From contig NC_084806.1 in the NCBI RefSeq assembly GCF_963583255.1, positions 17,216,317 to 17,280,316 on the forward strand: a stretch of DNA of 64,000 nucleotides. The letters run 5' to 3'. Both the position numbers and the translations under genes were made by a program. A model generated the notes under the pieces. That model made no database searches and was not told the origin of the DNA. It saw only the letters and a program-made list of their open reading frames with translations. Origin of the DNA: Pyrus communis. Its lineage: Eukaryota; Streptophyta; Magnoliopsida; Rosales; Rosaceae. Of this stretch, positions 22,501-35,500 are shown piece by piece (position 1 is the stretch's first letter; the number at the start of each line of letters is the position of its first letter).

Positions 22501-23760
22501 TCACTTACAACAAAGGCATTAATGGCTAAATACTACTGGCCCACAATTAGACATGACGTTTTGGATTGTGCCTAGACTTTCGATAAATACCAAAGGTACA
22601 CTCCCATAAATTATCAACACGCATAAAAGCATAGCACTTTGACTGAGCATGGCCTTTCATGTAACGAGGCATTGATCTCATGGGTTCATTGAAGAAAGCC
22701 TAGGAAAATAATTAGTATCCTGATAGTGGCAGTAGATTATTTCTCAAAGTGGGTCGAGATAGAGGCTTTGTGTAGAATCACTTTGGCAGTTGTCAAGTCC
22801 TTCGTTCGAAAGAACATCATCTGTCATTTCAGAATTCCCCATACCATACTTACAGATAATAGGCTACAAACTAGTAGCTCTGAAGTCACGAACTGGTATA
22901 AGGAATTCGGCATTCGTCATTTGTCATTTTACCTCTACTCCTCGATACCCATAAGGCAACATGCAAGCAGAGGCATCAAACAAGAGTATTCGACTGTGAC
23001 TAAAAAAGAGGCTTGAGAAGAAAAACAAGTTGCTAGAGAAGTTGCTTGGATTCTTCATGGCCTATGGAATAGAAGCCATTATTCCAGTCCAAGTTATCGT
23101 GATGTGAAAGTTGTATACTAGAGAACGAACCGCATTGAAAAATGCTGGAATCCTCAAGCCCAACCTCCACTTTTCCTAAGAACACAGAAAATGAGCCCAA
23201 GTCCAACTTGGCATCTACCAACAGCAAATCCAGTTGTACTTCAACAAAGGTGTTAAACCTCGAAGCCTTCAAATTGGAGATCTGGTCCTAAATGAAGTAT
23301 TTGAGAACACCAAGGGACGAAGAGAAGGCAAACTGGGAAAGACCATACAAAGTCGTTGGAGTAGGAGGGAAAGGAACCTACAATCTTTAACACATTGATG
23401 GAACTTGGATTACCAAAAGGCGGAATATCGCTCAGCTTAGGTGGTACTACTAGAGATTTCCAACACAACAATCTGCGAGAAGGCAAATCCCTGGAGAACT
23501 CCCCTTAACTCCTCACCATAGGCTATTGTCAAAGATAATCCCGGATGTAAAACTTGCATTGTATCATCTTTTTAAAGAACTACACCAATGATTTGATTCT
23601 CATTCCCAGAGATATGTAGGCAATTCTTTTCGGATCTAATCACACCACTTGTCAAAACCCCTATTCTCTTTATTAATAAAGAAATTTTCAAAGTTTATTA
23701 TCTCTCTTCTATTACATGTTTGTTCGTTCTTTTCCTTTTTGCGGTGCATGAGATACCCCA
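19560..23760 (+). mobile_element. decayed Ty3/gypsy retrotransposon (Tat-like), plus strand
   Basis: Protease, reverse transcriptase, RNase H and integrase remnants follow in gypsy order between 20.1 and 23.5 kb. The region 19560-19980, with a TATA-like GGTATAAATACACCC at about 19778 and a U5-like stretch (ACTTGATCATTAGAGAGC, about 19874), reads as the left LTR. After integrase, the stretch near 23605-23640 resembles the post-pol region of Tat-lineage elements. The gag region is largely missing. Exact ends and target-site duplication were not found, so both borders are approximate. Confidence 0.75.
20100..23480 (+). pseudogene. gypsy pol remnant: protease, RT, RNase H, integrase
   Basis: At about 20120-20290 the translation resembles the C-terminal part of a retroviral-type protease (HNAIL.. 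then SSYHQ). The reverse transcriptase keeps FFGLKN (about 20940) and the catalytic YVDD (21023-21034). RNase H lies at about 21790-22050, with LYMDG and the SNNDVEYEVLFA block in place of the usual NNEAEYEAL. Integrase starts near 22720 with VDYFSKWVEIEAL and a TDN motif near 22850. The last part, near 23330-23450, reads as a degraded tail with WNGTWITKRRNIAQL-like wording. Frames are broken many times. Confidence 0.85.
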
Positions 23761-23765
23761 AAATC

Positions 23766-25960
23766 CTAAATAACACACATCTTTGATGAAGTTGAAAAAA
23801 TAATTATAAAATAATAATTAAAAATATAAATATAAATATTTATTACCTTATACTTTTCACTCTCAAAATGAGTGCCAAACTTAGTCCCACTCACCCACCC
23901 TCTCCAAAAACTCCTTAGGAGGGTCCCCCGCACTGCCTCAAGTGTCAGACAATACTTGTAGTACTTGTGGAGCTCGTACTTCCACTCCTTGAACCGCAAC
24001 TTCCAGATCCAGTCAATGTACTCCATACAACCTCTGTCAAGCTCATTCCATGAAAAGTTGGACTATAATTTTCACATAGAATAACAAATAATTAATTTAA
24101 AACGACAGTTAATTAATTTTTAAAAATATTATGACTTTGACAAAGTAGTTGTATACTTACTGAAAGCTGGGTTGTACATCTCCCAGCAAACCTCTTGCCT
24201 ATATGAAATCTATGAATCAGTATCCATGGGGCATTTGTTATGGATGATGGCCTCTTAGTCGTGAGTCCACAAACTGTTGACATTGGAACAGGCTCGACGG
24301 TGGTTGGGGAAGCTTACAATCTGGATCGGAGCCTAGGTAGTTCGAGTGATCTGGTTTGTCATCAGACCTGACAAAATGCCCCGAATCTTTTTATTCCTTG
24401 GGCCGGTGGGGAGTTATCCTCTCGTCTCCTCTCCATCCACGAGGGCTGATTCGGCCTCTACGTTGCCAGAATGGGGGTGAAGTGATAGCTGGCGGTGTTG
24501 AGGTGGTTGGTGGCGACGGGTGATATGGAGTCGCTAAGTAGATCAAGGAGAGAAGGGTAATGATGTGGCCGAACTGGTGTCAGCTACCGACTCAGTAGTC
24601 AGTGCCTGGATACCACTGGCCACCAAAGTACCATTGGGGTCGACTGCTCACTTTGAGCCAAAGATGGAGCAGACCAGTGGCACGTGATCAATCGGGGAGC
24701 CATCTGCAAAAATACACCATTTCAAATATTTCTTAAACCTATTTGCATCACTTTCATTTAGCTAATAATCCACTATGAACTCATTTTCAACCTATATGCA
24801 TCATTTTCAGTTCACCAATCGCATACACAAATATCCATCATTTTGAAATCACAATTCGACTTTCACATATTCAATTCACAATTCCACTTTCACTTAATGA
24901 ATTCACAATTTCACTTTTACATATTCATTTCACATTTTCATTTTCACTTTCAGAAACCCCATTCAAAATTACACCGTGTATAATCAATTCAAAAACCCTA
25001 TTCACATATTGACATATATCACAGATTGAGAGCATTGAGAATTAACACCCAATTCTAATTCCAAAACCCAATTCCAATTCAAAAACCCAATTCACAGATT
25101 GACATATTATCACCAAATTCTAATTTGTTGTTGACCCCATTTTATCACAAACCCACTATCCTAATTTCGTTATCTAGAAGAAACCCCACACGCATGTTCA
25201 CAGATTCACATACAATCCGATTCACAGATTCACATACAAACCCAATTCACGAATTCACAAATCCATTTCATTGTCACAAATTTAATTTAAAAAACCCAAA
25301 CGTATGCACAAGCCCATTTCAATTTCACAAACCCAAAACAAATTAACAAATAAAACAAAACTGAATTAAACTTACAATTACAAAGTGAGAATGTTGCTAG
25401 GTTTGAGAGTGGGGGCCGATGAGAGGGAAAGTGTTGTTGGGTTTGATAGCGGAGGCCGATGAGAAGGAGAGTGAGAGTGAGAGAACCAAGAGCGAGAGTG
25501 AGAGTGAGTGAGATAATACTAAGAGGGATAGTTTGAGAGCAAAGAGAGGGAGAGCTTGAGAGCACAGAGAAAGAGGTTGAAACGGCAAGGAGGGAGATGC
25601 TAGAAGGTTATAACATTTTAAACTCTTACCTGGCAGAAGGTTCGTCGGGTAGGTGTTTTTAAATTGCGACACATGTTCGTTAATCTAACTTATCGTCGGA
25701 TAAACAATTCATTCTTCGGACAAACTTCAAGAAAATTCAAAGATTTTCGTTGGGAAAAAATGGTGGGAAATATTGATTGCCCAACGAAATATAAGCAAAT
25801 TCTTTTAGGCAACTTAAAAATTCGGGGCGAATTTGATTTTGAAGTGAATTTTCAGGCGGCTTTTTCTGAACTTAACCGACAAATTGTGGTAGTTGCCTGA
25901 CGAAATATTAATTAAGTAACCGACGAATGTCATGGTTCCGTCGGGCAATAACTATGTAAG
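23766..25960 (-). mobile_element. CACTA (En/Spm)-like transposon relic
   Basis: The minus strand at 24026-23850 encodes a tryptophan-rich stretch (YIDWIWKLRFKEWKYELHKY) of the kind I remember from the plant En/Spm-associated transposase_24 family; it is only a fragment. The right part (about 25640-25945) holds many copies of a CCGACGAA/TTCGTCGG-like motif in both orientations, as in the subterminal repeats where CACTA transposases bind. I could not find CACTA/TAGTG termini or a 3-bp duplication, so the borders are approximate. Confidence 0.5.
25020..25280. repeat. short-period minisatellite inside the CACTA-like relic
   Basis: Units resembling CCCAATTCACAGATTGACATAT and ATTCACAGATTCACATAC recur irregularly. 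The run makes a false open frame on the plus strand. Confidence 0.6.
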
Positions 25961-26166
25961 AGAGCCCAAGAGCCTGCTCGAGACCTTGCTAAAGCACGTT
26001 AAAATTAAAACAAATTTTCATCATTCTCGCAGGGAGAATTATGTGTGGATATCCCAGCCAACAATACTATTATTTAAAGAAACTCACTTTAAATGATAAT
26101 AGTTGATAAGAATTTGTAAATCAGATTTAGCTTATTTGTTGTTGTTAATCTTCATACTCTTGTATT

Positions 26167-28018
26167 TCACTTGTCCACTACTTTGTCCTTGATAATCTCT
26201 ACAGTATTCTTGGCGACTCCCCATGCGCTTGAGACGGTGCCCTTTGTTTTGCTCGTGAGGGTTTCTGCTGTTTCAGTTACCTTCTCTGTTGTCTCTTTTG
26301 CCATTTTGTTCATCTGATATCCAAAACATACAAAAATTTGAGAAAAAAAATTTTTCTTCCTATAGTTAGGTATCATCTCATAAATTATCAATACAATCAT
26401 CATCTAACAGTTAGATATATGTATGTCAATATATGTTTTAATAATTACATTATGACTGTCGAAATAGTAACTGTATTAAATACATGCAAATATTGTAACT
26501 AAATCCAAAAAATTAAACAAACAAATGAACAAATAACAATATTGCTTTTAGACAGGCTGGCCCAAAATGAAATGAACAGGCCTACACTTCGGCCTCATAT
26601 ACAAAAGGTTAGCTGTTCACTTTATGCCTTCAAGTTGATTGAGTTGGTTAATCTCAACCATTCATATGTGGGGAAAAAAAATTGTGCAGGTGAGCGAAGT
26701 TCATGGACATAAATCTTTATGATTAGAGATAAAATTTGACTAAAATTGGGAGAAAGTAACACTATTGACTGCAATACTTGCATGTCTTTAATATAATTTT
26801 CACCTCAACAGTCATATGGTGATTTTATTAAATAAATATATTCATATAAATATATCTAACCGTTAGATAATGATTGTACAAAATACATGTAAGTATTCTA
26901 GCAAACCCCGAAATTAATTCTTCAAGACAATAAATTCTGCATATTTTTTTTTTATCTTCTCACCCCTCTTTATTGTGGCCCTTTATTGTCTTTATTTGTA
27001 TCGTATGGGAAAAATGCATGTAGGAGTAGAAAAGGATGTGAAGGTATCATTTCATTATCCTCAAAAGCGTTTAACACTAATGGTTTGAATTATTATTATT
27101 ATTATTTGGAAAACTTTCGTTCCGGCCTCTTGTCAAACAAAATCTTAGATTGAAACCTTATTAATTTAAATATTTTGATTGAAGAACGAATGTTAACTTT
27201 CAGTATTGATTAAGAAAATTAATAACGAATAATTCCTCTCTAAAATTATGCAAAGATTAATACTAAATAGGAATTTAAGTTTTTCCTCAAATTTTGATTG
27301 TGTGAAATCTTATGAGGTTTTTTAATTTTTCTTTTTAATTTTAAAAAGGGTACTTCATAAATTAAAAAATAGTAGATTTTATTATAAAACATTGGTGCAT
27401 TATAAATATAAAATTGAATAGATTTAAATTAAAAGAAATGGGACATTTAAAAAAAAGTGTACATTTTGCATATAAAAAAGTGGTACACTATTTATAAAAA
27501 AAAATCAGTACATTATGAATACCTATTGGTACAAATAGAAAAAATTTATGAGCACAAATAAAAGCTCAAATTATGAGCATATAAAAATAAATAAAATATA
27601 TGGATACAAAATAAAGCTGAAAGGAAAATTTGTATAAATTAAAAAATATCTGAAATTAAAAAATGGTACAAATTAAAATAGAATATATGATACAAAAAAT
27701 TTAATCAATAAATATAATTATACTAAATATAAACCTTTATGAATATATTCGAAAATGGTTGAATAATTTTTTTATTATAAAATTTAGATATGCTTACATG
27801 TAATTTTTTTTTTTTAAATAATGATGTGAACAAAAACCAAAGACTTTGACAAAAATTTGAGAATGAATAAGGTTTCAATCAATTCAAAAAAAAAAAAAAA
27901 AAAAAAAGGGATAAGAACCTAATTTTTTTTTTTTTAATCAAACTGCACGTGTGAGTGGAAAAAAAGGTCTGCTTATATGAAGTGGATATTTGATTGCTTA
28001 GCAAAACAAAAGAACTTT

Positions 28019-28049
<31 letters not shown>

Positions 28050-29569
28050 CCTTTCACATGCTCAACTCCCGCAAGTAAATTTTGCATTGAAAACTTTCTA
28101 CAGTTACACTAACGATCCAATAATTTTTCCTTCAAATCATTGTGCTTGTACTAATCTAAGCATGATCGTGTAAGTGGGTATATTTATTGAGTCTTACGGT
28201 TTTGGTAGTATTTTCCATTGTGTCTCTCATGAACTCACAGGTATGTCTCACTTCTTTGGCTCCATCTTTGACTGCATCTGCTGCTTCTTTTGTCTTTTCA
28301 CATGCGTCTGCCTCGTCATCTTCCTTCTTCGACTGTGATTTACCCTACTTTGTTAAGCAGTAGCATCTAGTAACATAAATAACTATAATCTTTCAGACAT
28401 GCACAATGATTTGGAAGTAAGAAAAGCAGGTTTTAGATACATTATTTATTTATTTATTTAAGGTTTTTTTATTGAATTTATTTAAGGTTAAAGGACAATA
28501 ATAACATTTTCATTCATGTTCCAACAAAAATTAGTTTCATATCATTGTGGTCTTGCTAAGGCCCCGTTTGCTATTCTTTTATTTTTTTTATAAAAACTGC
28601 TTCACATTAAAGTTAAGCAACAAAAAAATGTTTGGTAAAATTAAAATATCTAGCTTATTTTAAAAGTGAAGCCCTTAAACAGTGCTTTTAAAATCAGATT
28701 GTAGGTTACTTTTAAAAGTTGCTTTAATAAAAAGCGGAGTTAAGCATTTACTTAATAGTTTCAATTCATACAATATCCTCATTAGCTTTTTTAACAATGA
28801 CATTTTATACCTTAGAGAATAAAGTGACAGCCACCACTTACTACTACCAACTCTAACCTTACACCACAACCGTCATTACCATCACAATTATTGCCACCAC
28901 GACAACCATCACCACCGCCTCTAGCATCATTATTACCTTTGCTCCCCAACCATCATACCCCCGTACCTTCACCACGGCCAACATTGTTTTTGCCACTGCT
29001 GTTGTCGCCACCACCCCCACTGTCATGTTTATATTGTTATTATATACAACATATCACTTTTATGTTAAAGGCAAACACTTTTACACTGGTTATCACTCAC
29101 AATACTTTTAAAAATACAGTTTATCGAACAATTAAAATAATAATGTTAAACTTTTAGGTGAAATGAGAAATGTTCTGCTAGGTAAAGTTATTTTGTTAAC
29201 AAAACTGTGCCTACTGCATGCTAATAAAATTGCTATAAAGATAGTGACCGAATAGTATTGCATACCAACCTACAGGTAGTTGATATGTTCCCAATATTTG
29301 ATCAGATGTTTGTTTTAATATTTCAAAATATCGATCAAACAACATCAATTAAGGCAAAATATCGATTAGATACAAAAGGAAACACCATGTCGCTATAAAT
29401 GGAACAGATACATATGCAAGGAATTAAAACTCACTTGCAAAGATCTTGTGGGAGCAGTGACAAAACCTTTAGTGCTTAGGATGGTCAGAGCACCCTTGTT
29501 GGTTATTATTTTGCCCGGGAGATATGTGGAGAGCTTTGCAATGAGCTTCAAGGATGACATCGTTTGCAT
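26167..29569 (-). CDS. small LEA-like protein, three exons, possible mitochondrial targeting
   Basis: Three exons on the minus strand join in frame: 29569-29435, 28332-28198 and 26313-26167, each boundary in phase 0 (138 aa). Donors are CAA|GTGAGT and ACC|GTAAGA; acceptors are CACAG|TCG (or 12 bp upstream at GTAG|GGT, also in frame) and ATCAG|ATG. Residues 1-45 (MQTMSSLKLIAKLSTYLPGK...) have basic but no acidic residues, like a mitochondrial presequence. The remainder is hydrophilic, rich in Lys, Glu, Thr and Ala, with 11-mer-like helical repeats (TTEKVTETAETLTSKTKGT), as in LEA group 3/4 proteins that protect membranes and proteins on drying. The only Trp is in the SAWGVAKNT segment. It recalls the Arabidopsis At4g13230/At4g21020 type from memory. 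Introns are long (1,102 and 1,884 bp) and AT-rich. Expression is not shown by the sequence. Confidence 0.8.
28560..29160. repeat. possible MITE and ACC/ATC-rich tract inside LEA intron 1
   Basis: GGCCCCGTTTGCTATTC at about 28559 resembles the ends of hAT-type MITEs, and AAGTGAAG/AACACTTTT-like blocks recur in inverted order on the right. A CCACCATCACC-type trinucleotide-rich tract lies at about 28880-29020. A clear right end and duplication were not found. Confidence 0.3.
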
Positions 29570-31663
29570 CGTATAGTTATTTGGTTAGGCATTCACTTGT
29601 AGAAGAAGTTAAATGTTTGCTTGGTCTTGATCTGGATTTAGTTATATATTGCCACTTTTGAAGTCGTAATTAACATGTTGTGTCATACATCAAGCATATT
29701 TCGCTATTTTGTGGTCTAATAATTGTCATTGTAAAAATGGAGCTTCTATTATAGGCAAGCATGCAGATTTTTGAGGAGTAATGTGAGGGGCTTGAAGTGA
29801 ATATTGCTCTCTATCTCGTATACAAAAATATGATGCATATAAACTACATACTTGGGATATCAGCTTCAAGTGCCAAGAGTTAATTAAAAATTGTCTTTTG
29901 AATAAAATTGAGTGAGATGGACAAAATTTTGGTTATTGATAGATGACAATCAAGCCATGAAGTCAAATACGAACGTTTCTGTTAGGAAATCTTGGGATTA
30001 GTCTCTCTTTTTTTTTACAAGAAGACATTCTAATTAAACAACTCTGATATATGAGGAGAGTGGTTAAAAAGTAAAGGGTTTAGGGTACTGAGAATTCTCT
30101 AATAATCTCACAAACTTCATAATACTTTATTCTTCTTCATAAGGAGGTTTTTATAAAATTACAAAAGAGCAATAACAGAAAATAATAAAATCTTACCGTT
30201 GTCCACAAGACAAGGAAATCTAAACCAAACCCTAGGTAAACAAAATCTCTGAAATACTTTGTTTTATAATCTAAACCAAATCCTAGTTAAACAAAATCTC
30301 TAAATTACGCCACTTAAACTCATGATGTGGCCAAGAAGAAAATGACATTTAATTTGAAACTTTGTAAATTTTACCCCCTTCACGTGGGACCACACATTAA
30401 GTGAGCCACACAATCATAAAATCTTCACTGATATGTTGAAAGCCTGAAACAAACGCCAATTTTTTCGAAAATTCAGAAATTAGAATCCGTTGTGACTAAC
30501 GTCACTTTTCAAAAGCCTAGCCCACAAACGTCAATCTTTTCGAAAGCCCAATTGGAATGAATGCCTGTTTCTAGAAGCCTGAGAAAATCTCTTAGTATGA
30601 TGAAACTAATGCAAACTTTTTTGAAAGCCCCACAAATAAATCTCTTGTGTTTAACTAACATGAACCTTTGTGAAAGATCCAATAAATCTCTTCGCATGTT
30701 GGAACAAACGCGAACCTTTTCAAAATCCCAACAACTAAATCTCTTTTTTTTTTTCATCTTTCTTTTCCTTTTTCTTTTCATCATACTCAAAACCAAACTA
30801 ATACAAAGATAAACACCAAACAAGGAAACCTTCAGGAAACGGATACCTTACTATGACAAAAAAACTCTTTTTTACATCTCTTTTCTGTTTGGGCCATAAA
30901 TTAAATAAGGCATGTTATGGTGTATGTTCATATTTATTTACGCTAAAGTTTGACTTCGGTCCACCAACTTCCAATCCCAAACCAAAGCTTGGAAGACCAT
31001 CTCATTTTATTATAACCTATTAGAGGGCTTAGACACGGTTTTCTCTAAGATACATTTTCCAGACAGACGACCAGAGGCCATAAATATCTTGCCTTCTTAA
31101 ATGCATATGCACGTGTCATCCGAAACGTTGAGGTCATCATTGCAATCATGCAAACCACCTCAAGATACAACTAAAGGCCACCAATTAGGAAATTACGTAC
31201 AGTCACTGTCAGCGCCAAATAACCAATCTCTGATATACCACTACTCCATCTCAAGGATATAATCAAGGTTGCTCGTTTTTCTCTACCTATAAGTAGAGCT
31301 AGAGCCCTTCAAGCGCCTTCGTCAAATTCAATCCCCACGATTAAACCAAAACCAGGAGTGATTCTACAATCAACCCAACTGCTTTTCATCACAAACCCAA
31401 TTACTCTTCAAGGAAACTCTCTTAGGTCTTTGGCTACAATCTCAAAGTCTTCCTTCGAAGCAATCACTACCTACGATCCCTGAGATATAATTTTTTTATT
31501 TTTAGCTCTGCTACCCCATTGTATTATTCGGTTGATGCGCAAGTCCAACCGCCATGATTTTCTATCTGAAGCGCAAAATTTGTACCAAGTCTAATCTAAC
31601 TCCAGCGATCATAGTGGAGTTTATTACTTTTTATTCAAAGAGAGTTTATTACAACAAAGGAAG
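29570..31663. other. upstream region of the LEA-like gene and intergenic DNA with repeats
   Basis: No coding gene is supported. A roughly 41-bp block starting AATCTAAACCAAA is duplicated at about 30218 and 30268. The part from about 30900 to 31660, with CTACCTATAAGTAGAGC at about 31285, reads like an LTR promoter, but ends and duplication could not be fixed. Confidence 0.4.
30430..30745. repeat. degenerate minisatellite, unit about 55-65 bp
   Basis: Variants of CTTTTCGAAAGCCCA followed by AATAAATCTCTT recur about five times with heavy drift. The repeat produces overlapping spurious open frames on both strands. Confidence 0.5.
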
Positions 31664-31746
31664 AGTAATACTACATGTACCATCTATTTGTACCATAATT
31701 TTATACCATCTTAGGTGGACATCCACATGATTTAAAATAAGCTAAA

Positions 31747-31996
31747 CGATGTGCCCTATATTTAACTGACAGAGAGATGGGGCTAGCGGCACAAAGAAAA
31801 TATAGAGAGAGAGAGATGTGTTTGTAGGGTTGTGTAGTGGATGTGTTATTTCCCTTACGCAGTGCCTTTATTTATAGTAATAAGAGAGAAGAAATCATTC
31901 TCTTCCCAGGAATACAAGTCCTAATAGGGAAGGATAACTAGAATCAAATCTAATCTAGGATTTACACAATCACACTTAAATAAGAAGTTTATAACA
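31747..31996 (-). repeat. 3' LTR of the nested copia element
   Basis: It aligns over its full length with 45028-45269, with scattered substitutions. On the minus strand it starts TGTTATAAACTTC. Its other end is degraded (plus strand CGATGTGCCC where the partner has TGTTGTGACC). Confidence 0.88.
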
Positions 31997-32005
31997 CTCC
32001 CCCTT

Positions 32006-32518
32006 GAGTGTGTAAATACTCAAGTAGATTCGGCATCATGTAGAGTTGAGGAAGTCGACTCCTCGACACTGATTCTAGGAATACACTAGTCTCAATAAGG
32101 TAGGAACTTGCATAATGAAATAAGTCTCACAAAAAACCTTAAGGCTATGGTAAAAACCTGAGTGGGGACAAAATCCATAGTTTAAGGAAAAATGCGTGAG
32201 TAATGCAAAGTCAAATGAACCGTCTATAGGACGTCATCAGGGATATGATCCACCCAAGGTGGGTGCCTCGTCAAAACCTCATTAGGTAGCAAAAACCCAG
32301 TGGGAAAAATGCTCCTAATCATAGGGAAAACGGGTACATTAAGATCAAGCAAGTGTACTTTAGCATACTCCTCCTAAGTTTGGCACAATTCTAAATAGAA
32401 CTAACAAATGTTACAACTCAGAAAGTTTATGCATACCAATTCCTTGAACAAGCTTATGAAACGTCACATTCAGTAGTGATTTGGTGAAGAGGTCAACCAG
32501 ATTGTCTTGTGAACGAAT
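32006..32518 (-). other. 3' untranslated region of the nested copia element
   Basis: Non-coding. On the minus strand it holds TTTTTCCCACTGGGTTTTTG and GAGGTTTTGACGAGGC (32270-32310), the same block as in the 3' UTR of the element at the left edge. Confidence 0.7.
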
Positions 32519-35500
32519 TTACGTAACTTCAATATTTTGATGCTCTTGTTGCTGATGTGAGAAAAAGAACTTCGGCGCAATGTGTTTGGTGGTGTCTCCT
32601 TTGATGTAACCCTTCTTGAGTTGTTCGATGCATGATGCATTGTCTTCACAGATCGTCATCGGGACGTCAACGACAGGGTAAAGATCGCAAGAGCTTTGAA
32701 TATGGCCCACAATTGCTTTTAGCCAAAAGCATTCCCAAGTTGCTTTGTGTAAGGCGAGAACTTCAGCATGGTTAGATGAAATGGTAACTAAGGTCTGTTT
32801 AGTTGACTTCCAAGATACTACGGTGCCTCCAATGGTAAAGACTTCATCCGAACGGTGCTCTATCTCAAGACTGAAACAGTATCGAGTCTTTCCTAAATCT
32901 TTCATCTCAAATTCCGACTTCAGGTGTGTGGCAGTTCTTTGGAGCTCTTCAAGAGTTTCGATGAGATTCATGTCATCGATATATACTGCAACAATCGCAA
33001 AATTGGAATGTGACTTCTTAATGAACACACAAGGGCATAGTTCGTTGTTCACATATCCCTAACTAGTCAAATACTCACTCAGACGGTTATACCACATTCT
33101 TCCGAATTGCTTTAAACCGTAGAGTGAACGCCTTAACCTAATTGAGAGCATGTTCCAGGGTTTGGAAGTATTTGATCCAGTCAATGTAAGTCATTCGGGA
33201 ACTTTCATATTAAGATCCCCATAGAGATATGCAGTTACTACATCCATCAGCTGCATACTCAGTTTTTCGAAAACTACTAAACTGATAAGGTAGCAAAAAA
33301 TATTTACATCCATGACGGGTGAATAAGTTTCGTAATAGTCAATCTCGGGGCATTGTAAGAAGCCTTGGGCAACAAGACGTGCTTTGTAACGTACAATTTC
33401 ATTGTTCTCATTATGCTTTCAAATAAAAACCCACTTGTAGCCAACGGGCTTCACATGTGGAGGAATATGACCTATAGGTCGAAACACCTTACATTTCACA
33501 AGCAAATCGAGTTTGACTTGGATTGCTTGTTTCCAGTTTGACCAATTAGTTCTACGTCGACATTCATCAACGGAACGACATTCAATATCATTGCTCAACA
33601 TGATCTTAATAGCTACTGCATATACTAATGCACCGTCGACAATCATCTCATTTCTACACCAAACATCATCCAAGCTAGGATAATGGACCCGAAATCTCAC
33701 GATTTTTTAGAGGTAGATTCGTTTCTTCAAGGACGCTTCCATAATCTAGAATTTTCTCAATAGTTGGATAGAATGAGTAGGCGGCAGTTGGATTCACGAT
33801 AGGCTCTTCAGGGGCTTGTGCCATGGATTTCCTCTTCCGGGGGTGTGAATACTTTGAACCAAGTGGTCTGCCACACTTATTTGTAGGGGCAGATGATTGG
33901 CTAGCCGCTAATGTACGTGGATCGGCCAAAGTGGCGTCCTGGGCCTTCAGGAGGGAATTTCGTCGTACATTTGGTAATTCCATCTTTGCAGGCACATTTT
34001 TAGTTAAAAGCATCTGGCATGCTCTGAGCTACGCTCTGAAGATCTAATATGTGCTGCACTTCAGTCTCAGACTGAGCGATGTGGGGATTTAAATGAGACA
34101 AAGTCGGAGTCGTCCACGATAATTCGTGTCGTTCTTCAGGAACGTTGACGTTCTTATCTCCCCCCTAACGACAGGAAGACTGTCTTATAGAAGTGACAAT
34201 TCTTGAAATGAGTGGTAAACAGATCCCCTGTCAAAGGTTCTAAGTAACAAATGATTGAAGGAGAATCATATCCGACATAGATTCTCATCCTTTGCTGAGA
34301 CCCCATTTTTGTATGTAAAGACAGCAAAATCGGCATATAGACCGCACAACCAAAAACGTGTAGATGCGATATGTCGAGTTCGTATCTGGTAACCAATTGA
34401 AGGTTACTATATGGTTGGGTCACAATAAGCATCATGGGGACCAACATGGCTGCATGCAATATTGCATGGCCCCAAGTAGCATTTGGGAGCTTAGTACGTA
34501 TAACTAACAATCGAGCAATCATTTGTAAACGCTTAATGAATGCCTCTGCTAGGCCATTTTGGGTGTGAACATGGGGTACTGGATGTTCCAATTCAACCCC
34601 AATTAACATGTAATAGTCATCAAAAGTTTTAGATATGAATTCTCCAGCATTATCTAATCGAATAGATTTGATTGGATAATAAGGGTGGTGATCCCTGAGG
34701 TTGATAACCCGAGCTAATAGTTTGAAGAGTGCAACACTTCTTATGGACAACAAGCACACGTGTGACCAACATGTGAAAGTGTCAACCAGAACCATAAAAT
34801 ATCTAAATGGTTCGTATAGAGTGTGAATCGGTCCACAAATGTCCTCCTGAATCCTTTGTAGAAAAATAGGAAGATTCGAGTGAAACTTCTCATAAGAAGG
34901 CTTAATAATAAGCTTTCCAATGAAGCAGGTTTAACATGCAATTCCTTGAATCAAACCTAAACTTTGGGTTAGTGGATGCCCATGTGATGATTTGAGGATA
35001 CGGCGCATTGCTGTTCATCCGGGTTGTCCCAAATGATCATGCCAAAGTGTAATTTCATGCACGGTCCTAGAAGTAAGGTTGGCCATGTAGTGGCTTTCTA
35101 TAGGGCATGTGGTCATAGTATACAGACCACTCGGGATACGCTCCATCTTTTCTAGAATACACTTTTGGCCATATTCGTAGGAAGTTATGCATAGAAATTC
35201 AACTCCCTTTTCTACATAGGTTTCAGCATGGTAATTATTATCTCTAATGTCCTTGAAACTCAACAACATTCTACCGGAACACGGAGAATAGAGTGCCTTA
35301 TCAATGGTCAAAATTGCACCATTGGACAACATTATACATGCCTTGCCGTATCCTTCGATCAGGTTGGATAGTCTTGAGGGGGTTGTCAGAGGTGCATTCT
35401 TAGGTATGAAGTTAATGAAATAAATACGTTCACGTAAAACAGTGTGCGTGGTTGCATTCTCTGCCAGACAACTAACTTTCCCACTAGTCATACCTAGAAA

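Noticed and set aside
26314..26403. N-terminal extension MMIVLIIYEMIPNYRKK before the last LEA exon
   Set aside because: It reads through the acceptor ATCAG|ATG into AT-rich intron sequence; the spliced model explains the exon better.
30509..30823. Overlapping frames of about 83 and 104 codons on opposite strands
   Set aside because: They follow a degenerate minisatellite, and neither shows a motif.
29979..31656. A solo LTR from TGTTAGGAAATC to TTTATTACAACA
   Set aside because: The ends look plausible but the flanking 5 bp do not match and no second copy is in the window.
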